NCBI GenBank assembly: GCA_027605045.1
Contig: JAQFWX010000017.1
Location: forward strand, 62,001-126,000
Length of the DNA stretch: 64,000 nt
Source of the DNA: Phallus indusiatus
Lineage: Eukaryota; Basidiomycota; Agaricomycetes; Phallales; Phallaceae
Reading direction: 5' to 3'
A program made the translations under genes and the position numbers. The notes under the pieces were generated by a model. It was not told where the DNA came from, did not search any database, and saw only the letters and a program-made list of their open reading frames with translations. Below are positions 51,635-63,404 of this stretch, in pieces; positions within the stretch are counted from its first letter, which is position 1, and every line of letters begins with the position of its first letter.

Positions 51635-52144
51635 CTTCCCTAATCATGTCTAAATCTCCTCGGACCACGACGCCAGGCATAGTGTATTAGTTCCGAGGCT
51701 TTGGCATGTTTACTGGGATGTAGACGCAGCATTGCATTAGAAACGATGCAATCACGTCTGCATGGGCTCGTGGAAGGAGGTATTCGTCGTAGAGAACGGA
51801 AGCCAAAGACCAGTAATGTAGTTTAGTGATGTTTCGTAATTCTCTTACAGTAGACGACGGGTGTCATCAGTCCAAGGCGTACAGCTGGAAAGTTGCGAAT
51901 GTTATACCTTTTCTATTGAAGAACTCTGAATAGTATTTCTCAGAGAACGCCAAGCTTTTGGGAAAGTCGCCTACTAGCTCGATGATTTTGGGTGATATGG
52001 TCATCGTCTTTGGTATACCGCGGTCCAGACGCCGGGTCAAACAGACAGTCACCGCCGGTTGATAGTTCGAACATCTAGAAGTGAAGAATACACTCTTGGA
52101 ATTGAAGAAAGGCAATAAACCTACTAAACATGCCGCGCTTTAAA
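51635..52144 (-). pseudogene. SRPK-type serine/arginine protein kinase, C-terminal relic
   Basis: SRPK (yeast Sky1) phosphorylates RS-domain splicing and export factors. On the minus strand the end of the kinase domain reads FELSTGGDCLFDPASGPRYT then KDDDHITQIIELVGDF, PKSLAFSEKYYSEFFNRKG (about 52010-51920), LRNITKLHYWSLASVLYDEY, LLPRAHADVIASFLM, MLRLHPSKHAKASELIHYAW and GVVVRGDLDMIREAEERE (to about 51650). This is the helical C-lobe typical of SRPKs. The catalytic N-lobe, the spacer insert and the activation segment are absent, cut off exactly where the right inverted arm begins at 52145. Frame changes occur near 52090, 51910 and 51720. Confidence 0.8.
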
Positions 52145-52603
52145 TATCCCTGAAGGCGAAGGCGAGGAGCTCAGCCCCTTGAAGAGCGTGATGAAGACAG
52201 CTCAGAGGGCGTAGATGGGGACAATTCGAGACCACGTAAAGTATGTTAGTATGATACTTGCCGTTTTCAAGCTGTTGATAAACTCTTTAAGTGTCAAAAG
52301 CGTATCGTGCTTGATAAGGAAGACAAGGAGGAAAGTCAGGCTAATGCCGCACCTGCAACGACTGGTGGTCGCAAAAGCAATAGTAAGCATCTCAGCTCAC
52401 TTCAGTCTATGTTGAAAATACGAATGACCCAACTAGCAAAATAAAAGAGCTTGTTTCGAAACTCTGATGAAGCATAAACATGTCGTTGTTGGCTTCGATA
52501 TGACTATATATTTTTGTTGTAATCAATGTATCGTAAACCATTGTTTATTCAGTGATTACATTGCATTGTTCAGTGCGAAGAGAACTGTCCGAGTAATCGA
52601 CCG
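52145..52603 (+). repeat. Right arm of a 459-base inverted repeat
   Basis: Mirror copy of 50535-50993. Its plus strand codes for the same unknown tail, with the stop at 52442. The inner edge is at TATCCC (52145) and the outer edge at GACCG (52603). No target duplication is visible at either outer edge, so this looks like an inverted duplication rather than an ordinary transposon end. Confidence 0.95.
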
Positions 52604-54075
52604 GGAGACCGTCGTCATTGGAAGGCATTTCATCATTACAAATCTAGTACAATAATTTCCGTTATTTATACCAAACAGAAAGGATAGTCGACGGATGTGT
52701 AGATAATATTGTCTTCGAAGCTATTGTGTTTCAAAAAGCGTCTTCCCACTTCACTTCCGTTAGAAGACCCAAAATCACCTCTCGACCATCAAAAACGTTT
52801 GTATCCCAACCAGGTGAACGAGCAGTCTCGACGTACCTCATTCTATGCTTGTCGAGTGTGTAAAGTTGTCTTTATTGATTGTTTATGTTCAAAACACTTG
52901 CCCGAATTCAAAACATATATAAAGGCATACGTTTGTATGATTTTAAATGAAGTGCGCAATGTAATATACAACGTGCACTAAGCACAGGAAGAGGCCTTGG
53001 CATCAAAAAAAATATGGTTACAAGCCGTTCTACTGTTGTGCTTGGATCATTTGTAAGAGATGACAGCAATGACAGCGGCTTGTATGGCGTATAGAAAACA
53101 CTTGTAAAAAAAACGCATAACGGTCCCGAGACCCATTTGAGAGTTGGCAAACCCAATATGAATGGGCATATAGTTACTGAGATTAATGTTTGACAACAGA
53201 AGATCCTGTTGAAAATGTGCACAAATGTTGCAGATGATAATGTCTGCACACACAGCGAGGTCATGCCACGAGACTGGCTTGACCTTGGTTGAGCAGAGTA
53301 CACAATAACCAAGACACTTGTTGCTTGCGGAAACGACTTACGAAGAGAATAAGCTTAATTAGCGCCCCGGACGCAGTATTACTCCGAGCAGTGCAGCACA
53401 GCCAGACTAGTCGAGACAGCTTATATGCACCATTCCCGTGCTCCGGATGGGAATTATAAAAGAGATAAATGGCTTAGACTTGGTTTTGGCTTGATCCCTC
53501 ACTTTTCTTCACATTTTCTCTCCTGTTTCTACATTCTAATCGCGATTTTATTCAGTAAAATTTCTTGAATTTCCTTTTCTCAGACCATGTATTCACTTTC
53601 CACATGCTTTTCCCTCGTTTTCTTCACATTTTAGATAACCGGAATTCCGCTTTTCACTCGGAAACTAAACCACAATTTGTATATAAACCCGTTGCTTTCA
53701 GACTCCCAATATCATCAGTTTTCTTGGATTGTATCGCAGCTTTTCCCTCAGTCTCACAATAAGCATTTGAGTCATTCTATTCGACTTAACTACACTATAT
53801 CTCTATTCTACACTCTCTTTACTATCGCACAAACAACTATCTGGTTCCCTTATCTTTCCTGTACGCTCCTGCACGCACGTATCACACTATTTGATAAAAG
53901 AGAATAGACGTTGTATACATGAACTCATTGATGATATTCTGCTTCTATTTAGCACCATTGCGAGCTTTAGCACGACGCGCCCTCTCTCTAAAAACTAATT
54001 TATACTTCTTTGTTTTGAATAGGACCATTGAAACACACGATGCAGAGTCTATAATAATAAGTATAAGTAAGAGCA
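52604..54075. other. Stretch without an assignable gene
   Basis: The + frame 52709-52981 (LPLEDPKSPLDHQKRLYPNQ) is weakly protein-like but unrecognised. The (-) frame 52908-53312 looks like chance. From about 53480 to 53880 the + strand is pyrimidine-rich with no clear gene. Confidence 0.3.
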
Positions 54076-54080
54076 TTATA

Positions 54081-55610
54081 TCATAGATATTTGAACTCAC
54101 TTTTATTTGTGGAACCAAACATAGCTTTCAACAAATTTCTATGGACTCTGTGATTGTTTTCGAGGGAGAGGCGAATTTTTCTGGCATTAGAGGAATGCAC
54201 TAGATGAGGCAATTTGCAGAATAGATGTTTGTAGTGGGTGAATATAGAAAATGGAAGATAAGACGTATGTGCAAAACGATCACCCCCTTGAAATGGGAGT
54301 ATCCCATGCTTTAGCATCCTACCACGAATGTATATTTGGCTTTTGGGGGTGAAGCAAACAAAAAGGTTGAGAGCCGGGACAAAGAGATCGCCACCATTTT
54401 GAAAAGTGCCATACACCGATAATGAAGACCATCCTTCAGGATGATCTTTGACATCAAAATGTGGGTGAATGTGTCGGTTCCATGTCACTGTATGTGCTGG
54501 CCAGTAGGAAGGATCGATTCCTTGTATCAGTTTATTTACCGGGTTAGAATGATGGATACCATGACGAACGGCTTGCAGTGTGCCGTACCATTGTGGATCA
54601 ATGTAACTTAGACCGATATTTTCTGCTGTGCGGCAAAATTCGAAAGCATCATGAAGAGACGTTGCTTCTGCTACAGAGGTGACAGTATTAGTTCCAAAGT
54701 TGGCGGCAGAAGCACGGGGTTCTCTGTCCTATGGATTAAACGTTATTGGGTATAAAACATTCAATAATAAAATGAACTCACACTGGACCCTTGTTCTACA
54801 ATAACTCCTAACTCGATGACTCCAACCATAGGCTGATTGTCCCCGTCAGGTTGTGGAAAATTGGACGCACGGTTGCGTGCATTCGAACCGGTGCTCTTGG
54901 GCTGAATTCCGGATTCATTGTTTCTGTGGAACTCGTACATGGCAGCACATACAGCTGTCTGGAGAGTACATACAATCATTTTTAAATGTGGATAGCTTGT
55001 GGTGAAACACACTTACATTATCATCTTCACTGAACAAGTGGGGTATGAAGACGAGGATAGGGATGCCGTTCTGATCGACGGCTACCCGAGGCTCCGAGTC
55101 GTCCCAGAAAGTAACTTCCGTAGGTGGGGTGGTATCGACCGTTGTGTTGTTGTCAAGCAACGAAGAGAGGTTGCGCTCAACAGAGAAGTGTTCGAACACA
55201 TCTTCAATTATAACGATAAACAGTGAGGTGATATCAAAGCAAAGATTTGGATACGTACCAGGTTGTCGGAACGCATATTTCAGCTTCCTGCGTACAAAAA
55301 CCCCAATACCATCCAAGTTTTTTTTCTGACGAGTTGTGAATGAGTAACTAGAAAAAGACAAAAAGAAAGAAGATGAGTCATGAACAGATAAGCAGATGTT
55401 TCAGACTTACCATCCACGTTTTCGTTTCTTGATTGGTTGATTCACAGATTGTCGTTGTTTCTGCTGATCGGTACGAAACCCCTTGCACTGATTTTCACTG
55501 ACCGCGCCGGACAGTACGGCAGCTTGGTCATAACGATACTGATGGTCAATCGAAACGGACGCGTTTTCTGCATTGACATCGTTATTAGGAGAATTGATTT
55601 CGTGGGGCAT
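54081..55610 (-). CDS. TET/JBP-like 2-oxoglutarate Fe(II) dioxygenase, intact
   Basis: Basidiomycete TET/JBP-family enzymes oxidise 5-methylcytosine-type bases; many are carried by or linked to KDZ transposons. Five exons (55610-55411, 55347-55259, 55201-55017, 54958-54782, 54728-54081) join in frame through four GT-AG introns into 432 codons. The N-terminus has a basic KKRKRG motif, a likely nuclear signal. Conserved family stretches follow: TEVTFWDDSEPRVAVDQNGI, VGVIELGVIVEQGSS, LSYIDPQWYGTLQAV, and the catalytic core with the HFD iron motif in IHPHFDVKDHPEGWSSLSVY, GGDLFVPALNL, the distal His in GRMLKHGILPF and the 2-oxoglutarate Arg in GGDRFAHT. No lesion is visible. No KDZ transposase is seen nearby. 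Assignment to the TET/JBP fold is by recalled pattern, so the substrate is inferred. Confidence 0.75.
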
Positions 55611-55614
55611 GGTG

Positions 55615-56325
55615 GCACAATTACGAATGTGAACAAGATTATATACCCATCAAAGGGTCACAAAGCGGAGACTGAAAGAAGAAAAAAGGCTTGATACAAT
55701 TTGCATCGGATAGAGTAATTAATTATAACTGGAATTATAAATTACATAAAACGCTCCAGACGAACGTGTATTAGGATTCGTCAAAAGTAACACTAAATGA
55801 GATAGAATTAAAGAAATAAAACGTTCGTCTCACACCTCCATAGGACACTCGAAGTGAGCTACATTATGAGACTTTGCCGCCTTGTATAAAAATAAAAAAC
55901 AAGAAAGAATAAATAAGCAGAGTAACACGTACTACTTCGTTATGTACTCGGAGAAGCTTGAGGATCGTGTGACTGACCAATTCGATTACCATGTGATGAA
56001 AATATACCTTCTGAATAAGACATTAGTCATGATCGGTGTAAAAATCAGTGTAGCGTACCGCAAACGGGACAACACCCCATCCAGAAGGCTTGGGAAATAC
56101 TTGGCAGACGGAGTCATCGGTAGCTTTCAGTAACCCATGAAAGCTCTAGAAGGACGCATTCAGCATAACTTGGAAGTAACTAGTCGGTGAGGTGCGACAT
56201 AGCTAGAGCCGACTACACCGGCCGTATTTGGTTTATCCATGCAATCTGTCGAATAACTTTTGAGAAATATGGCCTGCATCGAGAATAATAGATAGAGCAA
56301 TGACCTTGACAACATATTAATTAAG
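55615..56325. other. Upstream region of the dioxygenase, AT-rich
   Basis: No assignable gene. The (+) frame 55882-56133 has no family signature. The first few hundred bases should hold the promoter of the dioxygenase. Confidence 0.4.
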
Positions 56326-56329
56326 AGAG

Positions 56330-57495
56330 TTGGACGAAGGATACAAAACAGACCGCGTGCAGGACTGATAAACCGTGTTTAAAAACTTTTCAAGAATGGT
56401 AAAGATGAATTGAGGGGGGAGGTATTGAGAAAACCCTTGAAAAACAATGATATGAAACGTAATAAACCTACTGTCTTTGTCAAGAGATTGACTCGGAGTG
56501 CATGGCATGGTGTCCGTTATAATGTCACCTGGAGTCAGACCGCCCCAGCCGAACCCCTCATGGATAAGAGACGTTGAATCTTGTAACAGCTATCGAAATA
56601 CAATGAATCACTCGCGATCGAACGCATGACAACGGCGTGGCCATCGATAGGTGAAGTTTTTAACAACATCATCAGGGGTTCTTTGATAGGACTCAAACGA
56701 GATAGGTGGTTAGAAAATATTGCGAGCACGTTGTTTATAGCGATACAGAGATAGTTTTGGATGAAGTGGTCGTTGAAAAGCTTGAGTATCGCAGGGACGA
56801 TCGCTGTCTGCATGAAGAATCGTTAAAACCAAGCCCTAACCCGAAAGGTAAACGTACACGATAATGTGCCATTTTCAGAAGACATACTACGAATAATGTA
56901 GGCACGAGCCACGTTGGTGTACTCATTGAAATAACATTCAAGGTAGATGACTCTACCAAATGCGTTTCCACGAGAATCCAATCTTTTAGCTGATGGTAAT
57001 AGTAAAGAAAACAAACGTTTGTAAATACGACAACTTTGCAGCTTACACCCACATAAATATAGGGTCTTGCGATATTCGGACAGCAACGGGTCGCATGCCA
57101 TCCGCGGTAGTAATTCTTCAAATGCTGTTGCTTGTTAACAAAACAGGCACAAATAAACATTATGAACTTACAGAAAAGAACAAAGCAGGTAACGTTTTCG
57201 GTTAGAACTTGTTCTTTGTTCGACCGATTCCGATTTTGAACCTTCATATATAAGGCACGAATTTGGAATGTTGGGTGTTCCGTGTAAATAGATTTTAGCG
57301 TCACGCGTGGGAGTTGGTGTCGGTGCCAGCATGATCTAGGTTGGAGCTGAGAGAAAGCTTTACAGAGATGTTGAGAAGCAATCGGAGAGAAAACGAAATG
57401 GCGGCCTTTTGGCGAGGGAAAAAACTTGGCAGATGAATCAGAAAGCGTCTCAATTTGTGTGGAAAACAGGACTGAGTCTGACTGACGTTTCACAG
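56330..57495 (-). other. Coding-like pieces, unrecognised
   Basis: Minus-strand pieces such as RVIYLECYFNEYTNVARAYI (about 56950-56890), then after an intron TAIVPAILKLFNDHFIQNYL and SRLSPIKEPLMMLLKTSPID (about 56810-56640), and TPGDIITDTMPCTPSQSLDK (about 56530-56480) look like a helical protein. Long frames here cross apparent introns and include shadow sequence, so the 252-codon frame at 56735-57493 should not be taken whole. I cannot name the family. It reads toward the dioxygenase on the same strand. Confidence 0.3.
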
Positions 57496-57499
57496 GAAA

Positions 57500-58540
57500 G
57501 CTCTAAAGTGTCAAGAGTACCAAAGGGCAGCTGGAAGTGCTATAACGCTTCAAAAATTTCGGTTCGATAACGATATATGAACTTAAATGTGCTGAGTACA
57601 TGATGCATGAAGCTTGAACGAGGAGGATCTGGTGAGTCGTGACGCGGCCAGACGTCATTGAGGACGCGACCAAAAAACCGACCGGAGGTCTTTAGGTTTT
57701 ATTAGATCCGGTTTTAAAATGGAAGAAGGACGGCAACACCAATTTGATCAAGGCTGTGATAGGATATCTTGGTAAAATTCCTTGAATTACCTCTCTCAGG
57801 CTATCGATCCGATCAATCGTATCTGCTTGTAATATCCAAGGACAGGCTTTGAACGACGTCCGACATAATGTTGAAACGATGGCAACTTGGCTTGTATCTT
57901 CTCTTTCCTTTTTACCCCTACAGACGCGGGGTTGGGCTGGATTACGTTCTTGTGGATGAAACTCCTTGTATTGACTTTGCGCACCTGGTAGTTACCCAGT
58001 ATTGTTTTGAAATTTTGAAAAAGAATTTCGCGATACGAGCAACTTACAATTTTACTCTGCAGCTCATCATAAAAATGCACCTCTACCGAAAATAGCTTCG
58101 TTTAATGATCTTTTATCTGCTGACCAATCCATATTACATAGATTTAAGACAGGCTAATGAAAAACTCAAATACCCACTCTTTTGAGTTGACTACGTACCA
58201 AATTGAAAAATGCATGATATATTTATGTTAATAACACTTAGCGGTCTGATACTTGAGTTGAACTTGATGAGTATCGAGCTCAACTAAGAACTTCAAAATC
58301 TCGCTAAACTGGGTCGGTTGCTGTTTCAGCGTTTAATTTTGCCTTCTAATTTCACTCTACCGGTTTCTTTACGACAAGTATTATTTGTCACATGTCAATG
58401 TCATCTGTAATCTCGATCGTCTGTCGTCCCGCCGCCATGTCGAACGTCTTTCAAAGCCCCCGAGATAAATACCGCCGAGCCATCTGTACGTTGAATCAAT
58501 CAAATTTTGGCGATGCTTACCTCATTATTCAGTGACATTA
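57500..58540. other. Stretch without an assignable gene
   Basis: No recognisable gene or element. A short start-like frame MSNVFQSPRDKYRRAICTL at 58438 precedes the P5C dehydrogenase relic but does not look like the start of that protein. Confidence 0.35.
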
Positions 58541-58548
58541 TTCTCCTG

Positions 58549-60080
58549 GATCTCACGAACGTCAAGCACTCCAGAATGCTCTGAATGAGATGAAACGATC
58601 TTTACCTTTCAAGTTCCAATTATCATCAACAAAAAACCAGCATGAACACTTCTTATATCTGAGCCAAAAGACGGTTTTGAACTGATGGAGAACTGTTGGG
58701 TCAAATCCGGCAAGCTTGCCAAACAAATCATTCCATCGGGCCATGCAAGCACACTTGCAGAATATCACGAAGCAGATGAAGGAACGGTATCAGCAGCTAT
58801 TGATGGTGCTCTTGCCGCTAGGAAAACAATGCCTTGAAACGATCGCGCTGTGATATTCTTGAAGGCTGTTGTTCTGGAACGTATCGATACAAGCGTTGGC
58901 AATTTTAGGTCAAGGAAAGTATGCATGGCAATCCGAGATTGATACTACTGCTGAGGTGTGTATACCGTTGCACGATTATGTTCCTATGTGCGCTGATTGT
59001 TTTTTTCTTGTTATTTAGCCGATTTCTTCCGAATTGGAGTTAGTTTTGTCGAGAAGCTGTATTCACAATAACAGGATCAGAATGCATCCGGTTCATGGAA
59101 GTATGTTTCATATGAAGACCGACACATCTGTTCTGTCTAATCTAACTTGTTGTTAGCCGTGTAGAGTATCGCCCGTCAAAAGGATTCGTGCTTATGGCAG
59201 CGTAACCATCTCCTGCGGCAACCTTCAAGTTGAACCTACCCCAATTATATCGTACATCATATTCTCACCGAAGCTGGCGTGCTACTAGGTGTCATTCACT
59301 TTGTTCCCGGTCTGCCTTCTGAGGTTGTCCAACAAGCCATACGCCGTTCATCTTTTGCTGCTTTACACTTTAGGGGTGGTACACACGTGTTCAAACAGCT
59401 TTGGACAGATATTACGGTGAATTTGGACAAGTATAAAGGATATTCTAGGACTTTGGTGAGACTAGTATTACATCCTCTTTGATAAGGTCACGCCTTAACT
59501 AGAATTATAGGCGGGAAAAACATGGTCCTTTCGTTCACAGATATCTGGAATTCCGTGACAACAGACCATTCGTGGTACATTTCAATATCAAGGTTGGTTT
59601 CCGTATTGTTGCTTCTTACAGTGTTACAATCTTATTATTGAATTGAATTTCTATTAAGGTCAAAAATAATCTACCTTATTCCGACTATATGTTTCGTCAT
59701 CTGTCCGTAACAATGGATTCAAGTATTGTAGTAGAAGATCCGACAGTGTTTCTTCATTTCAATGGTCCGACCTGTCATGTATTGCAACAAGTGTCTGCTT
59801 TATACGACTTGCTGATATCAATTGTTATAACGGACGACCTGCATTTGTCAAGGTGGGATACACCGAGAAAGGCAAGAGAGCTGGTGCGATCGTCTTAGCG
59901 GGCCGGAACCTGTAAAACACCCTTCAACTTTCATACCTTTCTTTTTGTCCTGCTTACATACCGTTTATGAGGACGATTCAAAAGGATACTTTAGTCACCC
60001 TACAATCTTGGAGTATAAGGATCCCAAGGCGATTACATTCTCGGACCCGCAATTGTTATCCTCGGCCAATTGAACTTATG
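58549..60080 (+). pseudogene. PUT2: Delta-1-pyrroline-5-carboxylate dehydrogenase (PUT2) relic
   Basis: This mitochondrial enzyme makes glutamate in proline breakdown. Pieces are GSHERQALQNALNEMKRSLP (58549), VKSGKLAKQIIPSGHASTLA and YHEADEGTVSAAIDGALAAR (58705-58820), GQGKYAWQSEIDTTAE (about 58912-58955), VEYRPSKGFVLM (about 59165), VHHILTEAGVLLGVIHFVPG then SEVVQQAIRRSSFAALHF (59250-59370), GTHVFKQLWTDITVNLDKYK, GGKNMV, YNGRPAFVKVGYTEKGKRAG (about 59830-59890) and GYFSHPTILEYKDPK (about 59982). Around 59215 GFVL is followed at once by a PSPAATF remnant, so about 30 codons are deleted. The exon with the catalytic Cys (GQKCSA in the family) is not found, and the C-terminal quarter is missing. 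Stops and frame changes throughout. Confidence 0.85.
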
Positions 60081-60084
60081 CTTT

Positions 60085-62400
60085 TTTCTCCCGCATATCC
60101 TTCTGGCTCTGGATCATCAACATCTTTTATCATAGTTTAGTATGTTGATTTTCATCCTGTAGAAAAGCCTTTTTTTTGTCAACCTAAATTAATTTTAAAT
60201 TCTGTTCTGATTTTCCATTGTTTTGTTTTGCGCGATCTGAAACAGGCCAGCGGCCTCGATACCACTGGTTCTGGGGAACGACACTAATATCTAGCATTTC
60301 TTTTGACTGTTCTGAGTAAAGCTGCATTGATTTATGAGTGAGTTCATTTATGGTGAACATATTTCAAACCCCTGAGGTTATCATTCCAGTCTATGGACAA
60401 AGTACACAGTAGCAGGTGAGCGCTTGAGCTAGGGTTTGGTTTGCGTTACGATCGACCTTTTTTAACAAGCATCGTCATTTTAAGCCAAACTTGTCGCTCA
60501 GCCAGAAGACTTTTTCCAACCTTGCCACTGTTAGCGCCAGTGCTATTACCGTCGCCACAGTTTCTTTTTGATCATTCCGATACGTACGTACTTTCTTTCC
60601 TTATCTCTTCTGTTGCTATTTCTCAGCTCCTTACCTTAGTTTGAACCCTTTATACATTGTAAGGATTTCATTATTTCGCTAGTTCGGTGATTATTATATC
60701 TATCTGCCTTTCATAACCCGTTGATTTGGAGGATCGTTGGGTGTTGATCCAATCAGTGTAACATAAAGCCTTACTCAGTCTCTCGAAGCCTCCTCACCCG
60801 TTACTATCAAAACACCGCAAGTTCCATATTCTTTCCCCGTGTTTCAACTTCACATGATTTAATAATATGTTTTTGTTCGAAATGTACCCCCAGAATCGTC
60901 CAGCGCAGAATTTTTCTCGCCTGCGCAACCTTCGCCAACGATAATTGTCAGCTTTCAACCTACACCCGCGTAGTTTCATCACCCTCTTCACCACCCTCCC
61001 CACCCTAGTTTTAGTGGAGTCGGTACTTCTGAACCCCATGATAAATCATTTGCTTAACGTGCTTAGCCTTCTTCTTTGGCTATCTGGTTGTGTTCAAACG
61101 TTCGTTACCTTTTGATCCCTTCCCAGTTACTTTACCCTGCCTAGTCTTGTTTTCGCTGCCTCATCCTTTGATCGCTCTTTTCCTCGCCGAATCAGCTTTT
61201 TTGGAAAGAAACGCCGTATTTATTTTGTATTTTACTTTGATTTAAAGTCCTTCTAGAGCTATTTACGTTGACATGGCGTCGCAATAGGTCTCCTTATGGC
61301 ATAAAAGCAAGTGAGTTTTCTTAAAACCATGGTCATAGTTACTGCAGACTCATATGTTTAGAGACATTCATCATTCATAGGAACAATTACACAACAAATC
61401 CTAGGTGACACTAATTACGGTAGCGGTACGTACATGTGTGTGTGTGTACATATGTAAATCCTATTAGTCTCGAAGGGCCTGGCCCTATGTTTTGAGACTT
61501 TTCCTCCGTCGTGTTCTCCTTTGGCGCTTAGGTCTCTGTATTTGTCCTGATGGCCTGAAACGTCTGTCGTCTCCGTCTATTTCTTCTTCTTGCTTGTTGC
61601 TCATTGACGGTTCTTCGGGTTATGGTTATGAGTGTGGCCGTTACGTCGCGTTTGGGTTCCTCTTCCTCTTCGAGTTCTTGCGGTACGTACATAACTATTA
61701 ATAATTGTCATCGCTTGCTATACTCGTTATCACGATATTAATTTGGTCCATTTCCTAAATGCTGCACATTCAAAGACACGCGCGAATAAGCATGCGTGCG
61801 TAAATTGGTAAAATCTTTGCGCAACACCTTTGTATAAGGGATTTCCCTTCAATGCCCATAAGTGTATAGTTCCTCTTTTATGCTTATTATTCCCTGGAAT
61901 GCGTTTTGTAATTTTTCAGACAGTTGAAATACGCATGTACTATTAGGAACAAAATAACATTGTCGTGACATTATTGCAAGTACTACATTGAAAAGCACTT
62001 CAATTTTATTACTTTATTTCGTTGACTCATCGGTTGGTTTGCAAACCGAAGTTCTGTTTATCATCTGTCATCCGTGCCTTGAGACTAATCTCAACTGGTT
62101 CCAATGCGTCCTGAACGCAGAGATGACCATAGGGTTCATTGTCGATGTTGGCCCAGCGTCGTGTGATGATCAACTGCTGATTGGCAGTGGTGGACGTTCT
62201 CTTTTTCTCGGCCTTGACTAGTGACTAGTGACTACCCGAGCTGAAAACTTGAAACCTGGTTGAAGACTTGCACGAGAATTAACGAAAACCGCACCACGCC
62301 GAATTTGTACAGTCACATCCCTCGCATACCAAATACAGCACCACGTGTATCACAATAACATAGGACATTTATTTTTTTCCGTTCCTGGAAAACGCTAAGT
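60085..62400. other. Long stretch without an assignable gene
   Basis: No recognisable protein in any frame. A short TG dinucleotide run (about 61432-61446) is the only simple repeat noticed. Confidence 0.4.
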
Positions 62401-62404
62401 CGCA

Positions 62405-63400
62405 ATGCGTGATGGCATTATCGCCTATGTAAGCTTCTATCTCTTCTCTCCTTGTCTCAACATTTTTCGCATCTAACAAACAAAACTAGAAAAGACTGCA
62501 TCCATGATTATGCCGATTTTCTGTATACCCTATTCGTCGCTCAAACCTTCGGAATGACTGACTCTGACACCTTAATTATCCAAATCGCCTCCCTTTTCTT
62601 GGGCCTTACCTTCATCATTTTCTTCATTCACAAAGCTACAACAGTCTTCAGCTTACGTTGAGGGGCTCTCGGGGTGGTGACCGACCTCGCGCGGTGACCA
62701 TGCCCCTGCCTCAGCAAGACATCCCAACGAGACAGCCCGAAGTTACCCATGTTAATTTGAATGACGTTGATTCACACATCGGACGCTTTACTCCTGCTCG
62801 GTCGTCACACTCTTCAACGTGGTCGCCGCCGCCTGATACCGCAGATGACGACGCGTCCATTCCAACTTCTCCTCCATCTCTAGCATCATCCCGCTCTTCT
62901 TCGTCTTACCTGTCAGATCCAAGAACATTTAAGAGTATATCTGCCAGCACCAAGCCAACCACACTGCTTTCTATCGATCTAGGGTCGAGTGGTATGGCAC
63001 ATATTGCTCAAGCACCTCCCACTCCTTCGACTACGTCCCATATGCCAATTCCACCCCCACGATTCTCCACAAGTAGTGTCAGTGTCTCTAATTGAAATTC
63101 AATCACATTTGCTTCCCTTCAACCCAACTCAAGGTCGGATAATGGTGGTACGGCGGGTGGTCTTCAAGCACCCCTTCATACAGCCCATGGTGACCTCGAT
63201 CAAAACGCCGGAGACGACACAAGTACGTCAACATGCGATAATAACCGGAGGCACTTTTTACTTCCAAGGTTGGAAAACGCAAGTTGCTCAGAGCTCGGAG
63301 AGTTTTATAGAACGGGAAGACAAGTTGAACTTCAATCATTCAACATCGGCAAAGATAGAGACGAAGACGAAGAATGATGAAGTAAGGGCGGTCATTGAGT
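62405..63400 (+). pseudogene. Ser/Pro-rich membrane-anchored protein, unrecognised, frame-shifted
   Basis: A start at 62552 (MTDSDTLIIQIASLFLGLTF, continuing IIFFIHK) gives one membrane helix. A Ser/Pro-rich cytosolic tail in the next frame (62658-63095) contains RFTPARSSHSSTWSPPPDT, SRSSSSYLSDPRTFKSISAS and TTLLSIDLGSSGMAHIAQAP, then a stop at 63093 and a continuation FASLQPNSRSDNGG and NNRRHFLLPRLENASCSELG in another frame to about 63380. The pattern resembles conserved hypothetical basidiomycete proteins with an N-terminal helix and a phosphorylatable tail, but the function is unknown. The frame change after the helix at about 62660 suggests damage unless an intron lies there. Confidence 0.4.
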
Positions 63401-63404
63401 AACT

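Noticed and set aside
56735..57493. 252-codon minus-strand frame taken as one exon
   Set aside because: Recognisably protein-like pieces in the region lie in other frames and are separated by intron-like borders. The long frame has Cys/His/Tyr-rich shadow composition.
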